Below, in pieces: positions 40,001 to 51,552 of a stretch of DNA of 64,000 bases. The stretch is from Caprimulgus europaeus (lineage: Eukaryota > Chordata > Aves > Caprimulgiformes > Caprimulgidae), in the NCBI GenBank assembly GCA_907165065.1, contig OU015528.1, positions 76,303,474-76,367,473 of the forward strand. The letters run 5' to 3'. Within the stretch, counting starts at the first letter, position 1, and the number at the start of each line of letters is the position of its first letter. Made by a program: the position numbers and the translations under genes. The notes under the pieces are model-generated. The model had not been told where the DNA came from. It saw only the letters and a list, made by a program, of their open reading frames with translations, and did no database searches.

Positions 40001-40908
40001 TGCACCCTCAGCAAGTTTGCCAATGACACCAAACAGAGTGGTGCAGCTGACATGCTGGAGAGAAGGGATGCCATCCAGAGGGACCTTGACAGGCTTGAGA
40101 TGTGAGCCCATGCAAATTGCATGATGTTGAACAAGGCCAAGTAGAAGATCCTCCGCATGGGTCAGGGCAATCCCAAGCAGAGATTGAGAGTAGCCCTGAG
40201 GAGAAGGACTAGGGGGTGTTGGTTGATGAGAAGGTCAACATGACCCAGCAATGTTGGCTTGCAGCCCAGAAAGCCAACCATATCCTGGGGTGCATCAAAA
40301 GAAATGTGGCCAGCAGGTTGGGGGAAGTTATTTTGCCCCTCTACACCACGCTTGTGACACCCTATCTGCAGTACTGCATTTAGCTCTGGGGTCTCCAGCA
40401 TTAGAATGACATGGACCTGTTAGAGCAAGTCCAGAGAGGGGCCATGAGAATGATCACAGGGCTGGAGCACCTTTCCAACGAAGTGCACCTCTTGAAAGAC
40501 AGGCTCAGAGAGTTGGGGTTGTTCAGCCTGGAGAAGAGAAGGCTCTAGGGAGAGGTTATAGCAGTAGGTCCCCTCCTACAGTACCTGAAGGGGCCTGCAG
40601 GAAGGCTCAGGAGGGACTTCTGACAAGTGTAGTTAGTAATAGAACAAGGGGTAATGGCTTTAAACTGGAGGAGGGGAGATGAAGGTGAGATATGAGGAAG
40701 AAATTTTTCACTGTGAGGCTGGTGAGACAGTGGAACAAGTTGCCTAGAGAAGCTGTGGATGCCCCCTCCCTGGAAGTGTTGAAGGCCAGGTTGGATGAGG
40801 CTTTGAGCAACCTGGTCTGGTGGAAAGTGTTCCTGCTGATGGCAGGGGGGTTGGAACTCAATGATCTTCAAGGTCTTTTCCAACCCAATGCATTCTATGA
40901 TTCTGTGA
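40001..40908 (+). mobile_element. CR1 LINE, RT C-terminal region to 3' end
   Basis: The largest repeat copy in the window. It begins just upstream of the reverse-transcriptase catalytic motif: the frame reads LSKFANDTK, where intact CR1 has FADD, so one catalytic Asp codon has become Asn (AAT, 40022-40024). Downstream, in order, come [67 protein letters not shown] and LEVLKARLDEALSNLV. The 3' UTR then follows (CTTTTCCAACCCAATGC) with a tail of ATTCTATGATTCTGTG. In-frame stops (TGA after RDLDRLE, TAG in the EYCIQLW block and after KRRL) and frameshifts make it non-functional. It is 5'-truncated at the microsatellite junction. Divergence from consensus is moderate, so it is younger than the copies at 10 or 47.8 kb. 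Confidence 0.96.
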
Positions 40909-43869
40909 ATTCACTGCTTGCATAGTCATGACAGCTTGTGCTCTAGGACTTGGGTATTAGTAAGGTTAAGAGTAGTTTTTTTCCAAGGGTAATGAGGACA
41001 AAGTTAAGGCACCTTGGACTAATATAATCCAGACAACTAGCTTTGTTTAGGGACCTGGGAAAACAATTGCTTTTTTGTGCTGATCTTAGATGGACTGGTG
41101 GATCTCCAAATCTGGAATGGGTATAGAAGGTTTGAGAACTTGTTAAAATGTGAACAGGAGGTATTTAAACTAGGATTTTGAGTTAAGTTTCGTATGAAAT
41201 GTAAATGTACCTACAGAAAATCCCTCTAGTGGTAGAAAAAAGTAATTTCCTGTCCCCCAAAAATTGCTTAAATTAGATGAGATTAATAGCTTTTTAAAGT
41301 GCCTATTGACTACAGAGGGTTCCTAGAAGATGCCTGACTTTTAGAAGGATATGGTTGACTGAATTAATTAACACCCATGGTTGTGATGAAGGTATATGAG
41401 AAGGTTTTATCAGTATTTCACAGAGACAACAGTTGCTAAGTAGACACAATACAAAGCAAATTCATGTTTTGACATTAGGCTATAGGCTTTCAAAGTCTTA
41501 CACATAGACTTAAGTTTACATGCTAGAAGCCATCTGCAACCAAGTGTGCTAAGCCAGTGGGGAATATTCATAGTGAAGCTAAACACTGAGAGAAATCTTA
41601 AGAATTTTACATTTTAATTGTTTACTTATGCATAATGTGATTGTTGTGATCTATGACACCTGACAGCATTTTATTAAGTAAGGAAATATGTGGTCCCTGC
41701 TTCCAGAAGGCCTTGTAGGTCAGGTGGATCCCATACGCTCTCACCTTACATTCTTGTGGGATCAGGGCTGCAGCACTGGAGAAGAGAGACTAATGAGAAG
41801 ACAAGATAAAAAAAAATGTTGCCTGTGGAAATGTACAGCTCCTCTGACAGGGCACGCACACATCTCTGTGCTCAGTAATCTTCTAAAAAGTACAAGCTAA
41901 GCCATGTTTTATGGAAGCTGCTGAAGTGACTTGAATTTGCTTTAAAGTGTGAAAGAATGGATTAATTCCATGAGGTTTATATGCTGCAACAGTTAATGAA
42001 ATAGTTCTTGCAAACACGGATGGTCAGTAAAGAAAGAGTTCGTAAAAAAAAAAATCCTTTCAAATCCAAAGAGCATGAAAAATAAAGACTCATGACAAAA
42101 GGAGAAAAAAATAAAGTTTATCTGTAAGTGAAATGCACGCAGGCACTACTGCAAAGGAATGTAAATGTGTATATAATGAGTAGCTACACATGCACAAAAG
42201 TAGCTGTCACACACTATATAGTATGCATAAAAGCTTCAACAAGTTGCGCAGTGTGAGGAATACTTGCTTCCGGATCATCGCACAGTCATTTAGTAGTCCT
42301 ATCAAGCTGACAGTGAGCGTACCGGGCCTGATACACATGACTGCCCAAGAAGAGTGTCTCTGGATGTCAGCCTTGTGTACGTCAATGAAACAAGAGTAGA
42401 GCAGAATCAAAACAAGTTAACAAACCAGCAGCTAGCTTGTTTCTGCTGCAATAACAGAACCATAGGCTAACTGAGGCTTTCTTTCTAAAACTTGTAAGGC
42501 TATGTTAGTGACCTCAGAATCACTGACCCACAGATGTTGGATACAGTGATCATGAAAGGGTTTTTTCCCCTCTTTATTATTTTTTTTCTTTTTGAATTTC
42601 TAGGTACCTAGCACTCCACTCTGAAACACTGGCTATTGTTCTCCTTCAACCCTCCCGATAAATCCTTCTTTGTTTGCTTATGTTGGTTAAACACCATTCA
42701 AGAGCTGCTCTAATGAGCATTGTGGGATAGTCACTTCTGATCATTTTAATGGTCTTTTTGCAGGCTTTGCTTCATTTTATGGTTTTAGTGTTCTGTACCT
42801 ATCAGAAGATCAATTGTCTGCAATACTCTGGTTGTTTAATACATAACAGATACTATCACTGTAACCAGAAATCTTCACTGGACCATTTTCCTGGCGGTCT
42901 AGAGAGTTAGTGCTCAGTTTAGATCAATTAGCAGACAAATTATTTAGGGAAAGGACTATAAACAGGTCACTTCAGGGAAAATAGGCTAGGAGTTTCTTTG
43001 TTGGTGGTACCACAATGCACAACCTACTACCGCAGCAAAGTGGTAACCTACGTGTGCCATCTAGCCAGGCTATTTAGCTGGAAGGATCTTCCCTTGAGAA
43101 ACTGATAGTTGGGAATTTAATTTTTCCCATATAATTTTCTAAACAAATAATTTCATTTTCAGGCTTGACAGTTATAATTATGCCTCGAGTAGAGGTACCT
43201 GAACCAGCTGTAAAAAAATGGTTTAATATTGAGTTCAGCACAGACTAACTGCTCGGAGCTCTGGACTTTGTGAGCATTGCAGGCTGTCCACACTGAGTTC
43301 TGCAACAGTGGAATTGCTGTGAGCATCAGGTTAGCCACTTTAAAGCTATGTCAAGCATCGAATTGCAGGTGCCACAGTGACCTCTAATTCAACTGATATG
43401 TATTTCTAATGTTTTTCTCTCCTAAGAATTTGCTTTCCCTCTACTTACTGTCAAAATACTCACAGGCCTCCTAGAAGCTCATTGCAAAAGCCAGAATTTT
43501 TCAAATCAAGCCCTGCTTTTGAATGTTAAATACTTAAATACTTGTAAGCTCACAGTGGAAAGTTCCCTAAACCTAAATATCTGACAATACATATATTGGT
43601 GCATCTCCTCTATATCCAGCTTCAATGTATTTTAGAAGGGGCAAATTAATTAAAACAGAATGTGTTGTGCACATACAGTTTTGATGTTGAAAGTATATAG
43701 GAAATGCACAGGGCACCTTGCTCATAAGAAAACACTTTGTTTTAAAGGGCTATTACAGAGTTTAAGATAAAAAAGATTCTTCTAAGTTCAGACTGATAGA
43801 CACAATCACAAATACATCTCCACATCTGCTCCATTTTCACAACTGAATTAAGGAACGTTTTCCCCCCAA

Positions 43870-43950
43870 TGAGTTTAATTAACTTTAAGAACAAGCTAAA
43901 TTAGTTTAAAAGGCAATTAAAATGCAAGCGTATAAATTGTAATTAAAACT
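43870..43950. promoter_or_regulatory. Cluster of homeodomain-type AT motifs (candidate element only)
   Basis: Within 80 bp there are TTTAATTAACTT (43874-43885), AAATTAG, GGCAATTAAAATGCAAG and TTGTAATTAAAACTGCATGC. These contain four ATTA/TAAT cores, two inside palindromic or near-palindromic contexts, plus GCATGC. Such clusters are common in vertebrate conserved non-coding elements but also arise in AT-rich DNA. Conservation was not testable. Confidence 0.25.
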
Positions 43951-44534
43951 GCATGCTGTTTATAGATATTTTTTCTAAATATTTAAAGAAGAGATTTTCC
44001 AAATGAAAAAACAGAAGTTCTACAGTCAGTGAATAATTCAGTTTAGAAAAATATGTAAAGCTTTTCTTACACATGTAGAATTATTTTAAAAAATCCAATT
44101 TGTTAAACGTTAATATTACAGAATATTCTATCAGTGTCCCACTGGAAAATAACAATAATTTGCTTCACAGATGCAGTTTTATCTTATGGTGAGATGTGAT
44201 TGGTTCTGCTATTTTATTGGTGGTGGGATTATCAGATTTATTTGGAGCTGTTAGGTATGTCTAGCTCAGTTTTGCCTGAACTTTAATTCTTGCTGCATGT
44301 GATGTGGTCAGCTGTTCACACTGGGCACTTCTTTTTTTCTTCTATATCTTCTTTTCCTTCATCCATGTTTATTATCTGGAGTGGATGTCTTTAGTGGTAG
44401 TGATATCAGAACTGTACAGTTAACCTAACCAACGTTTAAGAGGTACTTTTTTTCCTATTCCTTTTGAGCAACACAGGTACTGCGAATAGAGCACACATTG
44501 GCCTTTTGTCCTCCAAAATGGGCATCACCATTCC

Positions 44535-44632
44535 CTTCCTAGCTCTACACCTCAAATGTTCAAATCACACACCCTGTGACCACAGGCAAATCAGTTCTCC
44601 TCTCTGTGTCCATCTTTTCTTCTGCCCAAACA
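44535..44632 (+). mobile_element. MIR-type SINE remnant
   Basis: CTGTGACCACAGGCAAATCA, then GTTCTCCTCTCTGTGTCCAT and TTTTCTTCTG correspond in order to the MIR core (GTGTGACCTTGGGCAAGTCA, TTAACCTCTCTGTGCCTCAG, TTTCCTCATCTG). The downstream AAAATGGGGATAATA portion is missing or decayed. Confidence 0.55.
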
Positions 44633-45180
44633 CTTTTTGGTGAGTTGGAAATTGCTTCTCTCTGTTTGGAGCATTCCTAGGAAAATCACGGTCTTGTCTC
44701 AGTTGGTGGCATCAGGTATAACAGCCAGAAATTACTACAAACGGCAAAAATAGTGTGAGGGTGAGTATCTATCTGACAGAACATGAATAATTGCATGAAT
44801 ATCCATGGTAAAAATATGACACTCTGGGGATTTATAAACATTTTCCTCAGATATCACATAACCTGGGGGCTGTCTTTGAGTGAGTAATGGTTATCACATA
44901 CTATTGCAAACTAAACCACTATGTTATTTGTTCCCTTACAGCTTATTTTTGATCCTATTCAATCCAAAATGAAAAATCTTATTGAATGTATTGCAAATAG
45001 GATTCAAATGTCACAAAAAAGTGCTCACAAGTGTTGTTCTTCAGCTACAGCACAAAGAAATGAAATGCATGTCTAATAATGACTATATAAAAATCTGGTT
45101 TGAATTCCAAGAATTAGTGTGAGTAACTGAAGTTTAGTTTCGGTTTTGATTTTTTTATTTATTTGTTTTGTTTCAGTTTT

Positions 45181-45211
45181 GATTAACCCTACCCTAGCAA
45201 AAACCAGGACA
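45181..45211 (-). mobile_element. Short LTR-terminus remnant (minus)
   Basis: The reverse complement begins TGTCCTGGTTTTTGCTAGGG and continues TAGGGTTAATC, resembling the start of an avian endogenous retroviral LTR of the TGTCCTGGTTT...GGGATAGAGTTAAT type. Only about 31 bp can be matched, so it is a fragment or a chance match. No viral coding sequence is present. Confidence 0.4.
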
Positions 45212-46432
45212 CTATGTTTTGAAATTAAAAATGTGGTTAAGTAATCTCATCTAAACCTAGAGAAAATACTGGAATAGATTTCTGACTACAATAGGCTATA
45301 TTTAGCCAAATCCATTTTGATGCTAGAATGGGTTTCTTATTGAAAATCAGAAATTCAAGTTTCAAAAGTACATTTTAAATATCTATCACAGTCCCCACTT
45401 TTCACAGCTTTAAGTGACAAGAGTTCTTGAAAGTGTAGGAGTTCTAAAAGATTTGAGACAGTTTAAAAATCTGTCATTTGCTAGTTTTCAAAAGGAAATA
45501 CATGAATACAAAGAATAAGATAACAGAACAAAAAGGCTTTGTAACTGCCAATGAAACAAAACTGCATATTTCATCAGACATATAAATGTTACAGTTTTAA
45601 ATAAAAATGGATAGAAAATGAATGACTTGCTATTTCTCTCTCTAAATTGGTGGATTTGAAGGGGTTAGCCTTGTTTCTAACTCAGAAGAAGCTTTCTTGT
45701 TTGTCTTATATGATCAAAAAAAGAGAAAAGCATTCAGTTGGAAAGATGTCTACTGTGTATAATATGAATAGTTGGATTTTTCAGCTCAACCCTTATTCAT
45801 AGCAGGGATACTTCATAAGAAGCTTATGAGTTTCTATTTTAATCTAACAGCCAATTTCCACTTGCAACTGTTTATGAAATAACACAGGAATTCCACTGGA
45901 GAGTTGGTTCAAATAAATACTAAATGTGTCAAACTAATTGTGACTGGGCTCTGATTTGAGTCGTACCTGCAGTTTGGGGAACTCTTCACCAGGAAGTATG
46001 TTGAATCTCCTCCATCTTTAAATAAAGCCAATCATTCAGGGCACACACACCAGGAAGGAAAAATCCTAATTGCATTAGCTTGTTGACAAGTAACAGGACA
46101 TGAAAAGAGAATCAAGCATGTCTCAGCTCCCATGCCCTAGGGAAAACCCAATGTAGATTCAAGAAATAATGAAGCAATGCCAACAATATTATTTATGCCA
46201 TGACAAAAGAAGAAAGAGAACTTGTGCTTTAGGGAAACCTGCTATTTACTATTGGGAAAGAACAATATTCCTGCTTAATATACAATTTTTTGGTTACTGC
46301 AAATTTCAACAGAAATATTATTGATAAGGTGACTGGCATTTTGTGAAGTATCAGATATTGAGTGTTTTCCAGCATAGTTAAACTAATAGACTAGATCACT
46401 GGTAACATTTTTCCTGTAAACAATGCATCTTA

Positions 46433-46492
46433 CATCATTAATTACCATAATTAAATTAACAATAACATATTGCTTTTGTTTATGATTAATTC
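46433..46492. promoter_or_regulatory. Second TAATTA-rich cluster (candidate element only)
   Basis: CATCATTAATTACCATAATT and AAATTAACAATAACA are followed by ATTGCTTTTGTTTATGATTA, giving several overlapping TAAT cores beside SOX- or forkhead-like ACAAT/TTGTTT strings. Listed as a candidate only; there is no direct evidence of activity. Confidence 0.22.
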
Positions 46493-47302
46493 TTAAATTT
46501 GGGGAAAGCCTTTGGAATATTTTCAAAGTTTCAGATGAGGAAGTTTGCTATGATTGAAAAGATGTTTTCCTGTGTAGTTTACTGAAATAGTTGTTTTTTG
46601 CATTAACAGCCAATTGTGAAATCAAAAGAATAAAAGAAAAAAAGGAAAAACCAGGGTGAAGCATTTTTCAGAAAAAAAAAAAAAAATCTATGATGAAATG
46701 CAAAAACTGGTAAATTTTTGAAAGCTTCATCTTTATTTTCTTTCTTTTTCCTGTTAATTTCTTGGAGCCTGGGATATCTGTCTAAACTTAACTAATTTAT
46801 TGAGAACCTGACTGGAAAGTAAAGATGAAGGTTCTATATTTACAAGAGGGTGAAAATGTCAAATATTTTAAAGTGTCCCCTTTAGTTGACAGTATCTCTT
46901 TGCTTGGTGATTTGATTTATTTTTTTTAAGGACCTTTTTCACAGTGATCTTGTAATTGTGAAAATAAAAATGTCCCCTTGACCTTCCTCTGACAAAGTGA
47001 AAGTTTTGACAAAGACCTCGGAAAAGTGACATGAGAATACCTCTATAATAGTAAGCATGTATCCATTCATAATTGAGAGAAAACCTTCATTTATTCAGAG
47101 CCTTATTTAGAATCTCATTATCTTCTTCTAGCCTTTGATAATAGGGTCATGGGTTTCTCGAATACACTTGGAGTTTTAAAGTGAAATGTAAATTAACAAT
47201 GTGCTTTCTCTCCCCATTTATGTGAACTTTATTCCTACAAGCACACCATAGCTTCCTAATGACTACTGTTCAATGTTCATGAAAGTTTTCATGCTGTATG
47301 AG

Positions 47303-47447
47303 TATAGAGAGTTGAACCAAAAGACCTAAATGAAACTAATTTAGTGGAAACAATCCCATTGATTCCTGTGAACTTCAGGAGTGTGATCTTAAATTATCAC
47401 ATTTATGTACAGAATTTGCTATGTACATACTGGAAAGATACTCCTGG
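47303..47447 (+). repeat. 145-bp direct duplication, copy 1
   Basis: Aligns to 49474-49618 without gaps, in the same orientation. Four mismatches in 145 positions (C/A, T/C, G/A and C/T, all in the right-hand half) give about 97% identity. Flanks on both sides are unrelated to those of copy 2. The unit does not resemble CR1, MIR or an LTR, and has no long ORF, poly-A tail or obvious terminal inverted repeats. Confidence 0.97.
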
Positions 47448-47835
47448 CAACAGAAGACAAATTGGCTCACTATTGTGATGCTTTTTGTTGAATTAAAACC
47501 TTAGAGTGCCAATTATGTGTAAGAAGTGCTTCTTCCCTTGCAAGCTTTAATTTGTCAAGTTAAACGGTTTTTCAGAAATAAAAATAAATTTGCTTTTCAT
47601 TGAGAAGCTTTGAACTCAGTGAGACCTAAAGAAGAGCTTATGTGCCCAGAAACCTGTCTATTTTTTTTCCCAGCTCTGTTGGTTGGGGTGATAAGGAATA
47701 TTAACTCTCAAGGCTTGTTTGAAGAGCAACCAGAATGTCATATAGTGGGAAACTAGCAATCTCCATCTATTTATTTCTTTGAAGAGTAGATTACTTGCAC
47801 TCTTCATGCAGAGAGAAGATATTTTTTACAGTAAA

Positions 47836-48040
47836 CAGCTCACTAATCTAGCATGTCAGGGTCCAATAGCTGGAAGCTGAAACTAGACAGATTCAGATTA
47901 GAAATAAGACATCACTTTTTAACAGTTAGGAGAAATTGCATCAACTTCCAAAGTAAGATAGGTATTTAAGATAGGACAGATGAATCACACTCTGTAGATG
48001 TCTCTCCCTCCTTTGGCTGTTGAGAAACCCCAGATAACTT
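47836..48040 (+). mobile_element. Ancient CR1-like LINE remnant
   Basis: CACTAATCTAGCATGTCAGG, then GGTCCAATAGCTGGAAGCTG, AAACTAGACAGATTCAGATT, AGAAATAAGACATCACTTTT and TAACAGTTAGGAGAAATTGC match the late ORF2 region of old amniote CR1 lineages (CTTTAATCTAGCAGAC, CCAATGGCTGGAAGTTGAAG, CTAGACAAATTCAGACTGGA, AATAAGGCG). This is a different, older lineage from the young CR1 copies. The right boundary is diffuse. Confidence 0.72.
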
Positions 48041-48544
48041 GGGTAGATGTCTAACTTTTAAATAGATAAAGCTAGGTGAGATAAATCTGACTTTATTAAA
48101 TTGAGATAATATTCACTGTATTTCTTTGTTGTATAACAATCACAGTAAATGGTGGTTTAGCTGTAGTACTTTGAAAAATTGCCCTGGAATATTTTAGTGC
48201 TTTTAATAGCCAAGACAAGTTTAAGAATAATTAAACGTCCAAACATATTTAACTGCATTTGTGTAATGAATGTATTAAGTTAGAAATGGGGATTACAGTC
48301 CTTATGATTTTTAAACCACTCTTCAGTTTACCTCTAGAACAGGGCAGATCAGATTTGCTAAATCAAATCATCTGAATGGTATTTGCATGACTGATTTCTA
48401 AGAGCATAAAATTGACAGAGAAGGGAGCATCAGTTATGCATTTAGTACAGATTTGCTAACGATAACGATGGTCACACAACTTTCAGAATAAGTGCCATGG
48501 AGAGATTGTTCATGCCTAAGAATTATATCTTAGCATACTGATTT
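48041..48544. other. Unique spacer before the hexanucleotide array
   Basis: About 500 bp of AT-rich sequence with no recognised gene or repeat. Confidence 0.5.
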
Positions 48545-48676
48545 ATTTTTATTTTTATTTTTATTTTTATTTTTATTTTTATTTTTATTTTTATTTTTAT
48601 TTATTTTTTATTTTTATTTTTATTTTTATTTTTATTTTTATTTTTATTTTTATTTTTATTTTTATTTTTATTTTTT
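48545..48676. repeat. Hexanucleotide array (ATTTTT)n
   Basis: Nine perfect ATTTTT units (48545-48598), an 11-base imperfection (48599-48609) and eleven further perfect units (48610-48675). The period is six, not five: each A is followed by exactly five Ts. Strongly strand-asymmetric A/T array lying between the two copies of the 145-bp duplication. Confidence 0.97.
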
Positions 48677-49473
48677 CTTTCAACTTATCTTTTCCAGGGC
48701 AAGAAGATGGAGAAACGCCACTGAGACTAAGCAAATATGAATGATTGAGTATAAATTCTCACAGGGTTTGGATTACTTCTGGCAAGTAATTTTGAGTGAG
48801 AACTAAGAAGTTCCTTGTTTGATTCCTAAAATAAAGGGGAAACACATACAGCTGTGTATGCTCTGTGGTCATTCTCTACGTAGCTGACCCAAACCACCCA
48901 CATACATACAAAAGTATTTTAACCTCAGTCTTATACTAATGTCTTTCATGTGAAACAGCCATTAGTTATGACACAGGAATTTTTTCATTATCAAGGTTTA
49001 CAATTCAGTTCCCCCTCTCCCAGAAAAGGTTTCTTAACAATTATGTTAAAAATCAGGCTCTTCACTATGTGTAGACTTCATGACTGTTGCTTCTTCGGTC
49101 AGCTTTGTCTCAAGTTTATAGCCCTGTGGTTGGGAAAGTGCCTTAGGAAATGGAAAATTGGAGTATGAGATTTTCTAAATTTAAGATAATTGAAACTCCC
49201 AGCTTTGGCAGGTAACAAGCATGGACTGCACATGTTTAAAGCCACCAAGAAAATAATATCCCCCTTTCTATCATGCCAAGTGCCTAAACTCTAGAAAGGA
49301 CTGGGAAGTCAGATATATGTGCTATTAAGAGATTGCAAGTAGCCTTGTCTGAAGAATTGGCTGGCTCCTTAAAGACAGTAAATGTCCTATATTTATTAGA
49401 TCAGGATGGCATGGACGATGGTGCAAACAAAAATTTTATTCACACATAAATATGATTGAATATGAAATATACC

Positions 49474-49618
49474 TATAGAGAGTTGAACCAAAAGACCTAA
49501 ATGAAACTAATTTAGTGGAAACAATCCCATTGATTCCTGTGAAATTCAGGAGCGTGATCTTAAATTATCACATTTATATACAGAATTTGCTATGTACATA
49601 CTGGAAAGATACTTCTGG
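49474..49618 (+). repeat. 145-bp direct duplication, copy 2
   Basis: Second copy of the 47303-47447 sequence, 2171 bp downstream in the same orientation. It is ungapped and differs at four positions. Matching starts abruptly at TATAGAGAG after an unrelated base and stops abruptly after CTTCTGG. A T-run follows directly on the right. No target-site duplication is evident on either side. Confidence 0.97.
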
Positions 49619-51439
49619 TTTTTTATTACCTAGCTTTTAATGTTTTTTTTACTTTGACATCTGAAATGACTTTTTATGTCTTGTTCCCTGATACTACAAG
49701 CAGAAAACACTAGACAGAATCTGAGCTTTCCCTTGTCTCAAATCTGCACTTAAGTAATAAAAAAGTTGATCTGGTCATTTGGACTAGGTACTCTTCTAGT
49801 AGTGTTTGTCTTCTAGGTTTAGATAATATATCCCTTAAGATGATTCTGGTTGCAGCTATCTACAATGTAATTATAGAAAATATTGTTTTAAAATGATAAG
49901 CAATTGGGATTCTCTGAACAAAGACATTTGAAGGTAGCCTGCTTTCCAGATAATGAAACTTCACAGCTGTCTAAAAAGTGGAAACTAAAGCCTACAGTTC
50001 ATTTTCAATATTTAGGCCTGCAATACAAAGAAAAAAATATTTATAAGCAATAATATACGCTAAAATAAGTCTTCAAAGCCTGCTAAGTTACTTAATGTAC
50101 TTTATCTTGCAGCTACTTAATTGACCTAACCAAAACCACAGTAGTTAGGTGACGCATGATTTGGAATAGTTTATTTCTGTATAATTTTACAAACAGCTCT
50201 TACATTTACACTGAAGGCCTGATTATTAAAACTTTTTTGGATGTGGAAGGCTCCTTCTAGTAGACTCTTAACACCTCTGTGGTGAGGAACTGAGGTGGAT
50301 AGGGAGATGCTTCCATACAGTGAAGTGACATTTCCTTTCAGAAGTGACATGTCCCTTCGTCTTACAGTATTCTCAGGATCGGAATGGTCACAGTTCTCCT
50401 ATGCTGGAAAAGCCCTTTGAAGCACCCTATATGTACATAAAGTACTCATATTTAAGCAAACAGTAGCCCCATGGTGTTTCACACAGAAAAAAATCATTTT
50501 TTTTTTTTTCCTAAGAAATAAAATGTTTTATGAAAATGTATTATAAGAGGCTTTCAATGGGTTGAATAAGGCACAAATCACAGGGAACATCAAGGTGTAA
50601 TTACACACTTATAGAGAAGTCTACCATGAAAAAAAAGAGAGGTTTTGTTGGGGTTTTTTTCTCCCTGAAAAATGAAAATGACAAGCTCAAATTATGAAGT
50701 ATACTGTGCACAACTGAGTGTGAGGAAATATCAGCTCACGAATCATTAACAGCCCCAGTTTCATGAACAAAGCATTATCAGCTCTGTGAATTTGAACAAA
50801 ACAATTGTCAGCTGCCACCTTTTCTCAAATAGACAATTAAAAATTTCATGTTGTGCAAAGAGAAAAAGTGAGATCAAACCCAGCAATCCTCTTGCCTAGC
50901 AGATGCAAAAGGATCCTTCAGCCTGCCAAAGTGCAGCCTCTTCCAGGGAACACATAAGAAGATAGGCATTACTATTCAGGGGTCGGTCTGGGTAGAGATC
51001 TGAGCATGGCCATGAGGACATTTGGGTGGTCTCTGTGTGCTTTTGAGCAAGGTTATTCTGGGCAAATCCTGCCTTGCTGGTGAGGTGAAGGTGAAAGAAG
51101 TGGAGCAGAGACAACATCTGCTTTGGAATCATGCCATCTTGGAGAACATGGAAGAAGAGAGGTTGTGAGGCAGATGGGCCTCGTATGTGTGCTTGTTGGG
51201 AAAATGTACACCAAGGTCTTCGTTACCTGTGCAGTTCATCAGAAAAGATGAGCGTGCCCTCTAGCTGGCAAACCACATTATTCTGTGGGCATTTTACATG
51301 AGGAAATGCATTTACAGTTGCACTCCTATTGTATTTTCTTGTACAGATTGTCTTTCAGTTTTCCTGCAAGGAGAAAAAGATTGCTTAATCCCCTACAATA
51401 TCAAAGCACAGCACCAAACAGGATCCAACCCTTTACCTT

Positions 51440-51552
51440 ACTGCGTTCAAGTTTATCCATCTGTGAAATTAGGATAATAGCATTGTTCTGCCTCACAGGG
51501 ATATTGTGTGTCTGCTTGTTTCTAAAGTGATGCTCCAGGCGTGTTTTGAAAT
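51440..51552 (+). mobile_element. MIR-type SINE remnant
   Basis: TTCAAGTTTATCCATCTGTG, then AAATTAGGATAATAGCATTG, TTCTGCCTCACAGGGATATT, GTGTGTCTGC and TAAAGTGATGCTCCAGG align in order with the MIR core and 3' part (CAGTTTCCTCATCTGTAAAA, TGAGGATAATAG, CTGCCTCACAGGGTTGTTGT, GAGG, TAAAGCGC). This is the best-preserved MIR match in the window. Confidence 0.65.

Larger units (their letters stand above)
40909..47302. other. Unique, stop-dense AT-rich non-coding sequence
   Basis: Contains no recognised gene and no young CR1. No ATG-started ORF of 60 codons or more occurs on either strand between 42411 and 48949. Within it are a MIR remnant (44535-44632), a short LTR end (45181-45211) and two clusters of TAATTA-type motifs (43870-43950, 46433-46492). 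Confidence 0.5.
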
